A stretch of 34,753 bases of DNA from CAZZCP01 sp964653235 (GTDB lineage Bacteria; Bdellovibrionota; Bdellovibrionia; Bdellovibrionales; UBA840), in NCBI GenBank assembly GCA_964653235.1, contig CAZZCP010000018.1, forward strand, positions 1 to 34,753, written 5' to 3'. Below are positions 5,230 to 13,748 of this stretch, in pieces. The translations under genes were made by a program, and so were the position numbers. A model generated the notes under the pieces. The model worked only from the letters and a program-made list of their open reading frames with translations, did no database searches and had not been told where the DNA came from. Position 1 is the stretch's first letter; the number at the start of each line of letters is the position of its first letter.

Positions 5230-7371
5230 TTACTTTACAACCGGAGCTCTGAGCTTTGGAGCACCAAGTGCAGGGTTGACATCAATCTCAAAATACCAGT
5301 CCTCAGAGGGCGTTCCATATAGGCCTTCAATGTCGATGCCTTGAACACTCCATACATATTTGCCTTTTTTTAAGGGGCGGCTTTTGAGAGAATTCTGTTT
5401 GCTTTTCGACTCAAAGGCCAAGAATCTCTCTTCTGTAGATTCATTGATTCTTTCGACTCGAATTTTGTAATTGATCGCATTCTCAATGGGCTTCCAAAAG
5501 AATTCAACCCCTTCTTCACGAGGAATCACCAAACGGGTTTTATCGAGAGGTCTTTCTAAAATAGGCGGTAAAAGGTTTGAGCTAAGGCTGTAGCGAAAAA
5601 CCTGCACGGCAGAAGTTTGGGTTTTTTCAGGATTCTCGGGATCTTGCCACATGATTTTCCAAAAATAGTTTCCTGCTTTTTTTAAAACCAAAGAATATTC
5701 GAGCTCTTCGATAGCATCTTTTGTTCTTGCATTTTCAAATTGAATATTGTCGGCGATAAAAAACTGATAGTTGTTTGATAGTTGCAGTTTTGGTTTCCAG
5801 CGAAAAACCACTGGATCCATATCTATTTTTTTGTCTCGACTTACTGACTCTTGGTTTTGTGGTTCAATCAAAGTGATCATTGGACCGCTCAATACCGGTC
5901 GAATTTCAAGTTTATAAACCAAACTTTTTCCTACTTCTAAATTTCCAGAGCCGATAGAAGAAACCTGCCAATAGTAAATACCAGGGTCAGTCCATTCCCA
6001 AATAAATTGCGTTTCTGTAACTGCTTTTTGTGAGACCAAACTTCTCATTGCTGAGTCACGACTTACTTTCCATATATAAGAATTTGCTTTTAAAAAGGGC
6101 TGCCACTCAAATAAGATCGGTTCATTCAAAGACCACAAGAAACCATTGTTGGGCGAGACCAAATCAGGTTTCTTAAATAGTTGAAAGTCAATGACCAACT
6201 CATTCGCTGAGCTCACGCCCAGAGACTCGTTCTTTGAACCAAAGGCACTGACTCGCCAGTAGTAAGTACCGCTTTGCGGTGAGGGGAGATTGATTTGATT
6301 TTCTGCACTTTTATAAGACTTAATGATTCTGGTAAAATCGGCATTGGAGGCAATTTCTAGAACATAGAGAGAGGCTTTGACCTCTGACTTCCAACGAAAG
6401 GGAATTTGTTGCTCTCCAGGTTCAAATTGAAAAAAGGCTTGGTTTGTAGGATTGAGTAATTTTATCCTCTCGTCAGCAATGACTTTGATTTTTCTCTTGT
6501 TGGTGTAACGAAGAATGGGTTTGCCTTTTTCATCGCGGCTTTCCCAGCCCACACGCCAATAGTTATCGCCTTTTAAGATTCGGTAATCTGTTGCTTGATG
6601 AGCCCATTTCCATTTGGTTTTATCAGGTGGGAAGTCAGGATCAGTGCTCCATTCAAATCTTTCTCTTGAAATTAATTTATCGGTGACTGCCCAAGTAAAA
6701 GGATAATTGATTGACGGATAAGCGCTTAAATATTCTGTATTGTTCTTGGGTGAGCTCAGAACCACTTTGAGTTCTAGTGCACGTGCCTTACCTTCGGCAT
6801 CAATGTTCAATTGCTTTTCTTTGTCTAGAGCGAATTTCTGTCCTTTTTTGCCAATCAATTCTGCCTGACCTTGGCTCAGTTGAATACTGGTATTTTGTTT
6901 TGTATCGGTTTGTACACTCAATTCAGCATCTTTTGCCTGAATCAATTGATCTTTAATTTTAATTTGTAGATCGGAGCCGGCTTTGGTTGAAAATTCCCCT
7001 GTTTTAAAGTCAACACTCATGCGATTGGCGGCCTTTTCAAGTACAATCAGTGAATTTTCATCCAGTTCAATTACGCTTTTGTCATTGAGTTGAATCACGA
7101 CCTTCGAAGGAAACTCGTTCCAGTCACTATCTACTCCAGTGCGAATGCTGTCACGATAGTAGAGTTCTTCTTCACGTTCGACTGAATTCCATAGTAAAGA
7201 GCTGCCAAATTTTCTTTTCACATTGTTGTTGGTAACTAGAATGCGACCGATGCTTTCGCCGCGGTATTCTTCATATGCCAGGTCATTCTCTCCCTGGTAT
7301 TCCAAGAAAAGTTCGTAAGAGGCAAAGAGCATCAATGCTGCCACAGGTAGAAGAATCAGGCTGTTTTTCAT
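5230..7371 (-). CDS. FecR-domain protein with Ig/Fn3-like repeats
   Basis: The 713-residue protein starts at ATG 7371 with an uncleaved-looking N-terminal hydrophobic anchor (MKNSLILLPVAALMLFASYE), preceded by GGAAG. A longer open frame upstream has no signal and would run into the divergent gene. Residues about 70-200 form a FecR-like region (SVIELDENSLIVLE, then a KTGEFSTKAG stretch). From about 210 to the end come five Ig/Fn3-like units with the pattern FxWxP...Y...V then G.Y.W.V. It is probably an inner-membrane-anchored periplasmic protein. It is divergent from an adenylate cyclase 125 bp away; a sensory or envelope-monitoring link with that cyclase is an inference. The repeat element abuts its stop codon. 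Confidence 0.85.
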   Translation of the reverse strand: MKNSLILLPVAALMLFASYELFLEYQGENDLAYEEYRGESIGRILVTNNNVKRKFGSSLLWNSVEREEELYYRDSIRTGVDSDWNEFPSKVVIQLNDKSVIELDENSLIVLEKAANRMSVDFKTGEFSTKAGSDLQIKIKDQLIQAKDAELSVQTDTKQNTSIQLSQGQAELIGKKGQKFALDKEKQLNIDAEGKARALELKVVLSSPKNNTEYLSAYPSINYPFTWAVTDKLISRERFEWSTDPDFPPDKTKWKWAHQATDYRILKGDNYWRVGWESRDEKGKPILRYTNKRKIKVIADERIKLLNPTNQAFFQFEPGEQQIPFRWKSEVKASLYVLEIASNADFTRIIKSYKSAENQINLPSPQSGTYYWRVSAFGSKNESLGVSSANELVIDFQLFKKPDLVSPNNGFLWSLNEPILFEWQPFLKANSYIWKVSRDSAMRSLVSQKAVTETQFIWEWTDPGIYYWQVSSIGSGNLEVGKSLVYKLEIRPVLSGPMITLIEPQNQESVSRDKKIDMDPVVFRWKPKLQLSNNYQFFIADNIQFENARTKDAIEELEYSLVLKKAGNYFWKIMWQDPENPEKTQTSAVQVFRYSLSSNLLPPILERPLDKTRLVIPREEGVEFFWKPIENAINYKIRVERINESTEERFLAFESKSKQNSLKSRPLKKGKYVWSVQGIDIEGLYGTPSEDWYFEIDVNPALGAPKLRAPVVK

Positions 7372-7495
7372 TTTTCTTCCATTTATGTCGAATGGCTTGA
7401 CGCGAAATGCGCCTTCATTCTCACAAATCCTCAAAATCTCTTCGGAATTCTTAATTCGTGCTTTAAGTCCAGAAGCGAGGGGCCGATAGAGAATT

Positions 7496-9916
7496 GTGAA
7501 ACTAACATACTCCTTTGGTATTGCAGGAAAGCTTATCTTAGTAGTGACCGCCATTGTGGTCTCTGCCATCGGAGCCGTCATTTTTATTGCCACCGACCTT
7601 TATCAAGAAGAATCACTGACTCGAGTACAAGAAGCCAATCTCAACCAGGCCAAAGCTGTGGGTGATAAAATTTTTTCGAGTTTTGAAGATGCAACTCGCA
7701 ATATGCGTTTGATGGCGCAATTTACCACCAATAGTACACAACGTGATGAGGCGATGCGGGGAATAGAGAATACTTTGCAAGGCCTTGATGCTTTGATTAG
7801 CTTTTTTGCCTATCGAATCGATGAAAAAGGACAACTTATCAATGAATATGCTGTGGTTAATGATACAGCACTTGGTGAATTCAGTCTTAGCAAAGAGCAA
7901 ATTCAAGTTTTACCAGAAAAACAAATTCAAGAATTACAATATGCAAAGAGTGAAGAAGTTATTTTTGTTAATAGTAGTGAGTATCTAAATCGTCCGCTTT
8001 ACAGTATTTCTTTTTTAAGTCAAAGAGAATTTGAAATCAAAGAGGGAGATCATCCACTGACTGGACGCTGGCTATTTCGCTCAGAGATGCGGCAATCACA
8101 GATATTGGCTCTTCTTTTTAATGAAAAAAAGATTACCTCTTACATTGTAGATTCATCAGGAAAGCTCATTGCTCACTCTGATCCTGAAATCGCCAAAAGT
8201 ATCTATAAAGGAATTTCTTTTCGTGGCAACCCCTTGGTTGAAATCATTCTCTCAAGTCGTCTGCCAGGTAAGCAGATGGAGTATGTGGATGAAGATGAAG
8301 AAATCTATCTTGCAGCTTATAAGAAAATTCCACTGGCCGGTCTTGCAGTAATTGCCGAAAAAAGTAAGACCACAGCCTTAGCGACGATACGCCAAGTTCA
8401 ATATCGCTCAGTTTTAGTGATGATCATAGTTGTATGTTTGGCATTCTTTATCAATTACTACTTCTCACACAATCTCACTCAGCCAATTCACTCTCTCTAT
8501 GCTGCTACCGAAAAGATTGTTGAAGGTAACTATGATGTAAATCTAGGGCGAACATCCAGCGATGAAATTGGCGCACTCTCGGTTGCTTTTAACGATATGG
8601 CATCGGGATTAAAAGAGAGAGAAAAGATCAAAATAGCTTTTAACAAATTTCACTCCAAAGAAGTTGCTAACAAACTCTTATCAGGAGAGATTCGTTTGGG
8701 TGGTGAACGAAGACTCTCAACCGTCTTTTTTAGTGACATTAGGGGCTTTACGGCAATGAGTGAAAAGATGAGCCCAGATCAAGTGGTGACTATGCTCAAT
8801 GAGTATATGACTGAAATGGTTCGGATCATCTACAAATGGAATGGAGTCGTCGATAAATATGTCGGTGATGCTATCATGGCGATTTGGGGAGCTCCAGAGA
8901 GCAGTCCCGATGATGCCTATAATGCTGTTCGAGCCTCTTTAGAGATGCGTGATTTTATGTGTGAATTTAATGAAAGACGCAAAGCTGAAGGAAAGCCTGA
9001 ACTCTTAATAGGGATGGGGCTACATACCGGAGAGGTGCTTGCAGGTAACATTGGTTCTGAGCAAAGGCTCGAATATACGGTGATTGGCGATACCGTGAAC
9101 CAAGCAGCAAGAATTGAAGCGGCTAACAAAGCTGTTCAGGCAGATTTGTTGATTTCGAAAGATACTTTCAGTTTGGTCAAAGACCGAGGCATTGTGGCAG
9201 GGCCCGAAGTGGCCATTACTGCCAAGGGTAAGAGTGAGAATTTGATCGTCCATCAAGTAATAGGTTATGAAACTCCTGCGGGTGATTTGCAGACCTCACT
9301 AGGGCAAGAAAAAATTGACTTTATTTACCAACAAAAAGCAGTTGAAACCAAATCAGAAGAAAAAGTACAGGCAGCCAATCTTGGTCCGGAGGTATCTTCA
9401 AATCAAAATTTTCCTGATCCTCCGAATCTCGATCAAATCGATCTTGTGAGAGAGAGGCCCAAACCACCTCCACCCAAAGCTCCGAAGAAGAGCGAGTCAA
9501 TTTTTTTTGTTCTACCTAATCCTGAGTCTGATCAACAAGATGGACCCTTATCTATTGAAGAAATCAAATTGCGGGTAATGCAAGGTATTTATAGTTCCTC
9601 GGAAGCTTATGTTTATCAGCCCGACGATGAAGAGATGCAGTTGATTCGAGACCATCAAGCATTCAATCGCCGAGAGAGTGTTCAAGCTTCCATTCAGGTG
9701 CCTCTGCCGGGTCAAGATATACTAAGCAAGGCCTATATCGATGAATGGTATGTTTATGGTGCCACGGGAGAGAGCCTAGGACCCTATACTCGCGATCAAC
9801 TTCGTGAAGCTCTCGAAAATGGCTTCTTAACACGCACCACATATGTATGGCAGACGGGTTTAGATTCTTGGATTTATCTCTATCAAGTTCCCGGATTAGA
9901 CCGAAGAGTGTCATAG
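7496..9916 (+). CDS. Membrane adenylate cyclase (class III) with HAMP and two C-terminal GYF_2-like domains
   Basis: The 806-residue protein has a transmembrane helix at about 11-33, a periplasmic sensor of some 270 residues, a second helix at about 304-325, a HAMP domain (about 326-380) and a class III cyclase domain (about 400-570). The two metal-binding aspartates are visible in FFSDIRGFT and in DKYVGDAIMAIWG, and the Lys in DKYVGD with Thr in YTVIGDTVN favours ATP over GTP. After a Pro-rich linker, two GYF_2-like modules follow: about 680-720 (DGPLSIEEIKLRVMQGIY) and 750-800 (WYVYGATGESLGPYTRDQL). GYF_2 domains usually bind proline-rich peptides. The start is GTG 7496 with no clear Shine-Dalgarno. 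It is divergent from the FecR-like gene. Confidence 0.9.
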   Translation: MKLTYSFGIAGKLILVVTAIVVSAIGAVIFIATDLYQEESLTRVQEANLNQAKAVGDKIFSSFEDATRNMRLMAQFTTNSTQRDEAMRGIENTLQGLDALISFFAYRIDEKGQLINEYAVVNDTALGEFSLSKEQIQVLPEKQIQELQYAKSEEVIFVNSSEYLNRPLYSISFLSQREFEIKEGDHPLTGRWLFRSEMRQSQILALLFNEKKITSYIVDSSGKLIAHSDPEIAKSIYKGISFRGNPLVEIILSSRLPGKQMEYVDEDEEIYLAAYKKIPLAGLAVIAEKSKTTALATIRQVQYRSVLVMIIVVCLAFFINYYFSHNLTQPIHSLYAATEKIVEGNYDVNLGRTSSDEIGALSVAFNDMASGLKEREKIKIAFNKFHSKEVANKLLSGEIRLGGERRLSTVFFSDIRGFTAMSEKMSPDQVVTMLNEYMTEMVRIIYKWNGVVDKYVGDAIMAIWGAPESSPDDAYNAVRASLEMRDFMCEFNERRKAEGKPELLIGMGLHTGEVLAGNIGSEQRLEYTVIGDTVNQAARIEAANKAVQADLLISKDTFSLVKDRGIVAGPEVAITAKGKSENLIVHQVIGYETPAGDLQTSLGQEKIDFIYQQKAVETKSEEKVQAANLGPEVSSNQNFPDPPNLDQIDLVRERPKPPPPKAPKKSESIFFVLPNPESDQQDGPLSIEEIKLRVMQGIYSSSEAYVYQPDDEEMQLIRDHQAFNRRESVQASIQVPLPGQDILSKAYIDEWYVYGATGESLGPYTRDQLREALENGFLTRTTYVWQTGLDSWIYLYQVPGLDRRVS

Positions 9917-10099
9917 GTTTTGTAATTATTTTCTCTAAGTTTCTTTGTTTTCGATCTGAAATCAAAACTATCGTGTTTTGAGCTGTTATCTAAAAAGGCA
10001 CATCGCTTGCTTTAAGAATCTCAAAAAAACGAACAATTACCCAAGTGGTAAAAATAGATCATTTATGATATGAAAACCAAAATGAACCTGGGAGGTTTT

Positions 10100-11380
10100 A
10101 TGAGTAAGAAGAAATTTTTTATATTGCCAATTATGGCTATGTCACTTTTGTTGCCTGCATGTAGTGATGATGAAAATACAGGCGGAGTATCTGTCGACGA
10201 ATACAATAATCTTGTTAAAGACTTCAATGCTTTAACATCTGCGACTGTGGATACTGATGATGCCATTGTGAGGGTCAATGAGTCCTTGCTAGAGATCGAC
10301 AGATATCTAGGTAAAATGAGAGAAAATGATATCAAAGGGCGAGAGTGGATGGAGTCAGAGCAATGTTATAAAGCCAATGAACTGTATAGAGAGGAGATAA
10401 GTCGTGACTTAAATGTAGCAATAAGTCTTATCAATGTATTGTCTCAGTCTTTGATGCCCGAGGTTTTTTCTAATATGCAAGAGGGAATAAATCGATATAC
10501 AGCTGAGACTCAAGAAATAGCTTACAATAAATTTGAACGTGCCAAAAAACGTGTTCAACCAGGTTTAAAAAATGCCAAAGCTTTTCTATATCATGTTGTT
10601 GAACGCTATCGGCTTGACTACAATGAAAATTGCAGTGTTTCAGAAGCTACTCCAGTGACAGAGTTCGTCGAAAAGAGTTCTCCTGTACCTGTGGTGACAT
10701 CTGAAGAAGTCATAATGACAAGTGACATTGGTGAAAGAGAAATAATTAGTCGAGAGGAGATGAGAGAAAAATATAGAGGTTATTACAGTGAAGATGCCTA
10801 TACGCATTTCACCAGTATTGCTGATGCAAGTGGCGGATTCATTGGTTTCTCTCCAAAACCTGAAATGTTCTCAGGTACGGTTTCTATTGTAATGGAAGCG
10901 ATTATGGAGAAAGCAGCTGAAAATACAGATATTGCAATAGTTTTAGATACAACGAGTTCAATGACTGATGATATTCAGAACGTAAAAATCAATCTTGAGG
11001 CATTGATTCGTGACTTAAAACCAAAAGCTAAAGATATGGGTTTGAGGCTGGCATTGGTGCTTTATCGTGATGAACATGACTCTTATATAACCAAGATAGG
11101 CCATTCATTCACGAGTAATCTTGACTCGCTGAACAGAGCAGTGCAAGAGATCGAAGTAGATGGGGGAGGAGACACTTCCGAGGCTGTTGTCGATGCATTA
11201 GATACTGCTCTGAAAAAACTTGAATGGAGAACTTCTGCATCTAAGAGTGTGATTTTGATTGGGGATGCTCCTGGACATATGAATGCAAAGACTTCAAGGC
11301 AAACAACAGAGAGCATTCTGCAAGAGTACCGTGAATTTAACACCGGAATAATTGTATTCCCTATTCTTGTAAGCAAATAG
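10100..11380 (+). CDS. Lipoprotein with C-terminal von Willebrand factor A domain
   Basis: The 426-residue product starts at ATG 10100, preceded by GGGAGG with 5 nt spacing; an upstream in-frame ATG at 10070 lacks a ribosome site. The signal ends in a lipobox (LLLPAC at about residues 14-19), so it is a lipoprotein. A helical, acidic middle region precedes a VWA domain from about residue 275, whose metal site reads DTTSS (usual DxSxS), with the Thr in GGDTSEA and the Asp in GDAPGH as the other ligands. The MIDAS therefore looks intact. The binding partner is unknown. It stands alone as a transcription unit, closed by the terminator at 11397-11419. Confidence 0.85.
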   Translation: MSKKKFFILPIMAMSLLLPACSDDENTGGVSVDEYNNLVKDFNALTSATVDTDDAIVRVNESLLEIDRYLGKMRENDIKGREWMESEQCYKANELYREEISRDLNVAISLINVLSQSLMPEVFSNMQEGINRYTAETQEIAYNKFERAKKRVQPGLKNAKAFLYHVVERYRLDYNENCSVSEATPVTEFVEKSSPVPVVTSEEVIMTSDIGEREIISREEMREKYRGYYSEDAYTHFTSIADASGGFIGFSPKPEMFSGTVSIVMEAIMEKAAENTDIAIVLDTTSSMTDDIQNVKINLEALIRDLKPKAKDMGLRLALVLYRDEHDSYITKIGHSFTSNLDSLNRAVQEIEVDGGGDTSEAVVDALDTALKKLEWRTSASKSVILIGDAPGHMNAKTSRQTTESILQEYREFNTGIIVFPILVSK

Positions 11381-11396
11381 TTTTTTTAGCTTCTCT

Positions 11397-11419
11397 AGCC
11401 GCCTTCGGGTGGCTTTTTT
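11397..11419 (+). terminator. Rho-independent terminator after the VWA gene
   Basis: The hairpin AGCCGCC-TTCG-GGTGGCT has a 7-bp stem with one G-U pair and a stable UUCG loop, followed by a run of six T. It lies 17 bp after the VWA stop codon and before the promoter of the cysteine desulfurase gene. Confidence 0.85.
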
Positions 11420-11431
11420 CAAAGAATAGTC

Positions 11432-11460
11432 TTGATAAATCTGCAGCCAGGCTTTACAAC
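11432..11460 (+). promoter_or_regulatory. Promoter for the tRNA-thiolation cassette
   Basis: TTGATA (11432-11437, 5/6) and TACAAC (11455-11460, 4/6) are spaced by exactly 17 bp. The -10 box ends 6 nt before ATG 11467 and there is no Shine-Dalgarno, which suggests a leaderless message. It sits directly after the preceding terminator. Confidence 0.55.
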
Positions 11461-11466
11461 TTTTTT

Positions 11467-12675
11467 ATGCAAGAAAGTGCGAAGCCTTTCCCTTCGAGAG
11501 CTTTTTTGGCGACAGGAAAAAACCTTTATTTTGACCACAATGCAACGACTCCGATTTGCAGTTGGGTAAAAGAAAAAGTTCCAGAGTGGTTGGAGGCCTG
11601 GGGAAATCCAAGCTCCATTCATCAAGACGGTCGAAAGCCAAAAGCTCTACTTCGGGAAGCCAGACAGAATCTAGCCAAATTGCTCAAAGTACATCCTTTA
11701 GAGCTTGTGTTTACTTCTGGAGGAAGTGAGGCCAACAATCTTTGCATTCGGTCTGCCAGTCTTGAAATTCGCAGTAAAAATCCAAGAAGAAATGAAATCT
11801 TGATTTCGGCAGTAGAGCATCCAGCGCTCACCAAGGCCGCTCTTGCAATGCAAGAGGAAGGTTTCGTAGTGCGAAGAGTGCCAGTTAATCGAAAGGGCGT
11901 ACTGGCATTAGAAGACTACAAAGCACTTCTGAATGATCGAACAGCACTGGTATCTGTAATGTTTGCCAATAACGAGACCGGTACTCTCTTTCCTTTGGCC
12001 GAGCTCGTCGATTTAGCTCACCAAAATGGAGCTCTCTTTCATACTGATGCCGTTCAGTCGCTTGGCAAGCAGCTTATCGATTTGCCATCTCTCAATGTTG
12101 ACTATGCTAGCTTCAGTGCACACAAATTCTATGCCCTTCGGGGTTGTGGACTTGCCTACATTAAAAGGGGCTCTCCCTTTCGGGCGCAAATTTTAGGCGG
12201 CGGTCAAGAGCGATCTCGGAGAGCGGGAACAGAAAATCTTCTTGCAATTGCATCCTTTGGTTTTATGGCCCAACAAGAACAGTGGATTGAGCCAGCGATT
12301 GAGAATATGCGGAGGCTTCGCGATCGTTTTGAGTTGGAGTTGCTAAAAGAATTCCCTGATATTCAAGTCACTGCGCTTGAAAATCCTAGGCTTTCCAGCT
12401 CATCCAATTTGGTGATTCCTGGTATAGATGGTGAAACATTATTAATGAATTTAGATGTAAAAGGCTTTTCTGTGAGCACGGGTGCTGCTTGTAGTTCAGG
12501 AAATCCCGAGCCAAGTCCAGTATTGTTGAATATGGGACTTTCACGTGAAGAGGCGCAACAGAGCCTTAGGGTCAGCTTTGGTTGGGGTAATACAGAGGAG
12601 CAGCTCGAAGCCTTTTTAGAGGCATTAAAAGAAGTGATTGTTCGAGTACGTAAACTAAAGGGAGAAGGCTCATGA
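11467..12675 (+). CDS. Cysteine desulfurase (NifS/IscS family)
   Basis: The 402-residue PLP enzyme takes sulfur from cysteine as a persulfide. It shows DHNATT near the N-terminus, TSGGSEANN, NNETG, HTDAVQS, the PLP lysine in SAHKFY (K220) and the catalytic cysteine in GAACSSGN (C342). The short loop around the cysteine fits the IscS/NifS group rather than SufS. Its stop overlaps the start of mnmA (ATGA), so the persulfide is probably handed to MnmA for tRNA thiolation; no iscU, iscR or suf genes are next to it. A role in Fe-S assembly as well cannot be excluded. Confidence 0.93.
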   Translation: MQESAKPFPSRAFLATGKNLYFDHNATTPICSWVKEKVPEWLEAWGNPSSIHQDGRKPKALLREARQNLAKLLKVHPLELVFTSGGSEANNLCIRSASLEIRSKNPRRNEILISAVEHPALTKAALAMQEEGFVVRRVPVNRKGVLALEDYKALLNDRTALVSVMFANNETGTLFPLAELVDLAHQNGALFHTDAVQSLGKQLIDLPSLNVDYASFSAHKFYALRGCGLAYIKRGSPFRAQILGGGQERSRRAGTENLLAIASFGFMAQQEQWIEPAIENMRRLRDRFELELLKEFPDIQVTALENPRLSSSSNLVIPGIDGETLLMNLDVKGFSVSTGAACSSGNPEPSPVLLNMGLSREEAQQSLRVSFGWGNTEEQLEAFLEALKEVIVRVRKLKGEGS

Positions 12676-13748
12676 AAAAACCTAGAGTATTGGTCGCTAT
12701 GAGCGGGGGAGTAGATAGTTCTGTAGCTGCTTCTTTATTGGTAGATCAAGGTTATGATGTCATCGGCGTAATTATGCAAGTTTGGGACTATAGCACTTGT
12801 GATCTTGAAGAGGGTAATGGCACTTGTTGCTCGTCGATTGATGTTGAAGATGCTCGGGCTGTTGCTGATAAATTGGATATTCCATTTTATGTTCTCAACT
12901 GTGAGAGTAAGTTTCGAGAAAAAGTGATCGATCCTTTTGTAAGTCAATACCTGGAAGGCAAAACTCCATTGCCCTGTGTAGATTGCAATACCTTTTTAAA
13001 ATTTGACCATTTGATTCAAAAAATGAAAGAGCTCGAATGTGACTATTTGGCTACTGGACACTATGCCAAGGTACGACAAGATGAGGCCGGTAATCATTAT
13101 ATCCTCACAAGTGCCGATGATTGGAAAGACCAAACCTATTTTCTTTTTACATTAGATCCAGAAATTGTTCCAAAGCTATTGTTTCCAGTGGGTGATTGGC
13201 AAAAAGCAGACTTGCGCCAATATGCCGAAGAGCGAGGTCTTGATGTAGCTCGAAAAAAAGACTCAACTGGAATTTGCTTTGTCGGAGATCAAGGCTATGC
13301 CAATTTTATTGCCTCTGAAATTGACCAAAGCCAAATCACTCCAGGAGTTTTTCGTGAGTACCCAAGCGGAAAGATTTTAGGAGAGCATCAAGGGGTACAT
13401 CATTTTACCTACGGTCAAAGACGTGGTTTGGGTTTGAGCCATCATGAAAGTTTATTTGTGATAAAAACCGATCCTAAAAACGGAGATGTCTGGGTTGGTC
13501 CTGAGAAATATCTTTATCAAAGTGTTGCCGAAATTGAGAAGGCGCATTGGCTTGCAGAAATTCAAGAAGGTGAGAGGTTAAAAGTAAAAATTCGTTATCA
13601 TCACCAAGGAGCTTATGCTCGTGTTCGTAAGAAGCCGGGTCAAAAAGCCGATTTGGTTTTTGAAGAATCGCAAAGGGCTATCACTCCAGGGCAGGCGGCA
13701 GTTTTTTATCGAGAGAATGCTCTATTGGGTGGAGGCTGGTTTGTCTAA
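12672..13748 (+). CDS. mnmA: tRNA-specific 2-thiouridylase MnmA
   Basis: The 358-residue enzyme makes 2-thiouridine at wobble U34 of Glu, Gln and Lys tRNAs. The PP-loop SGGVDSS is at residues 11-17; the two catalytic cysteines are C102 (in LPCVDCN) and C202 (in STGICFVGD). The motif FTYGQRRGLG and the C-terminal barrel ending in GGGWFV are also typical. A GGGAGAAGG ribosome site lies inside the upstream gene and the start overlaps its stop by 4 nt. It is coupled to the cysteine desulfurase upstream and to the methylthiotransferase downstream. Confidence 0.96.
   Translation: MKKPRVLVAMSGGVDSSVAASLLVDQGYDVIGVIMQVWDYSTCDLEEGNGTCCSSIDVEDARAVADKLDIPFYVLNCESKFREKVIDPFVSQYLEGKTPLPCVDCNTFLKFDHLIQKMKELECDYLATGHYAKVRQDEAGNHYILTSADDWKDQTYFLFTLDPEIVPKLLFPVGDWQKADLRQYAEERGLDVARKKDSTGICFVGDQGYANFIASEIDQSQITPGVFREYPSGKILGEHQGVHHFTYGQRRGLGLSHHESLFVIKTDPKNGDVWVGPEKYLYQSVAEIEKAHWLAEIQEGERLKVKIRYHHQGAYARVRKKPGQKADLVFEESQRAITPGQAAVFYRENALLGGGWFV

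Noticed and set aside
13615..13740. Longer mtaB start at 13615
   Set aside because: It would overlap mnmA by 134 bp and add residues absent from the family before the first cluster motif; TTG 13741 with GGAGG or ATG 13717 fits better.
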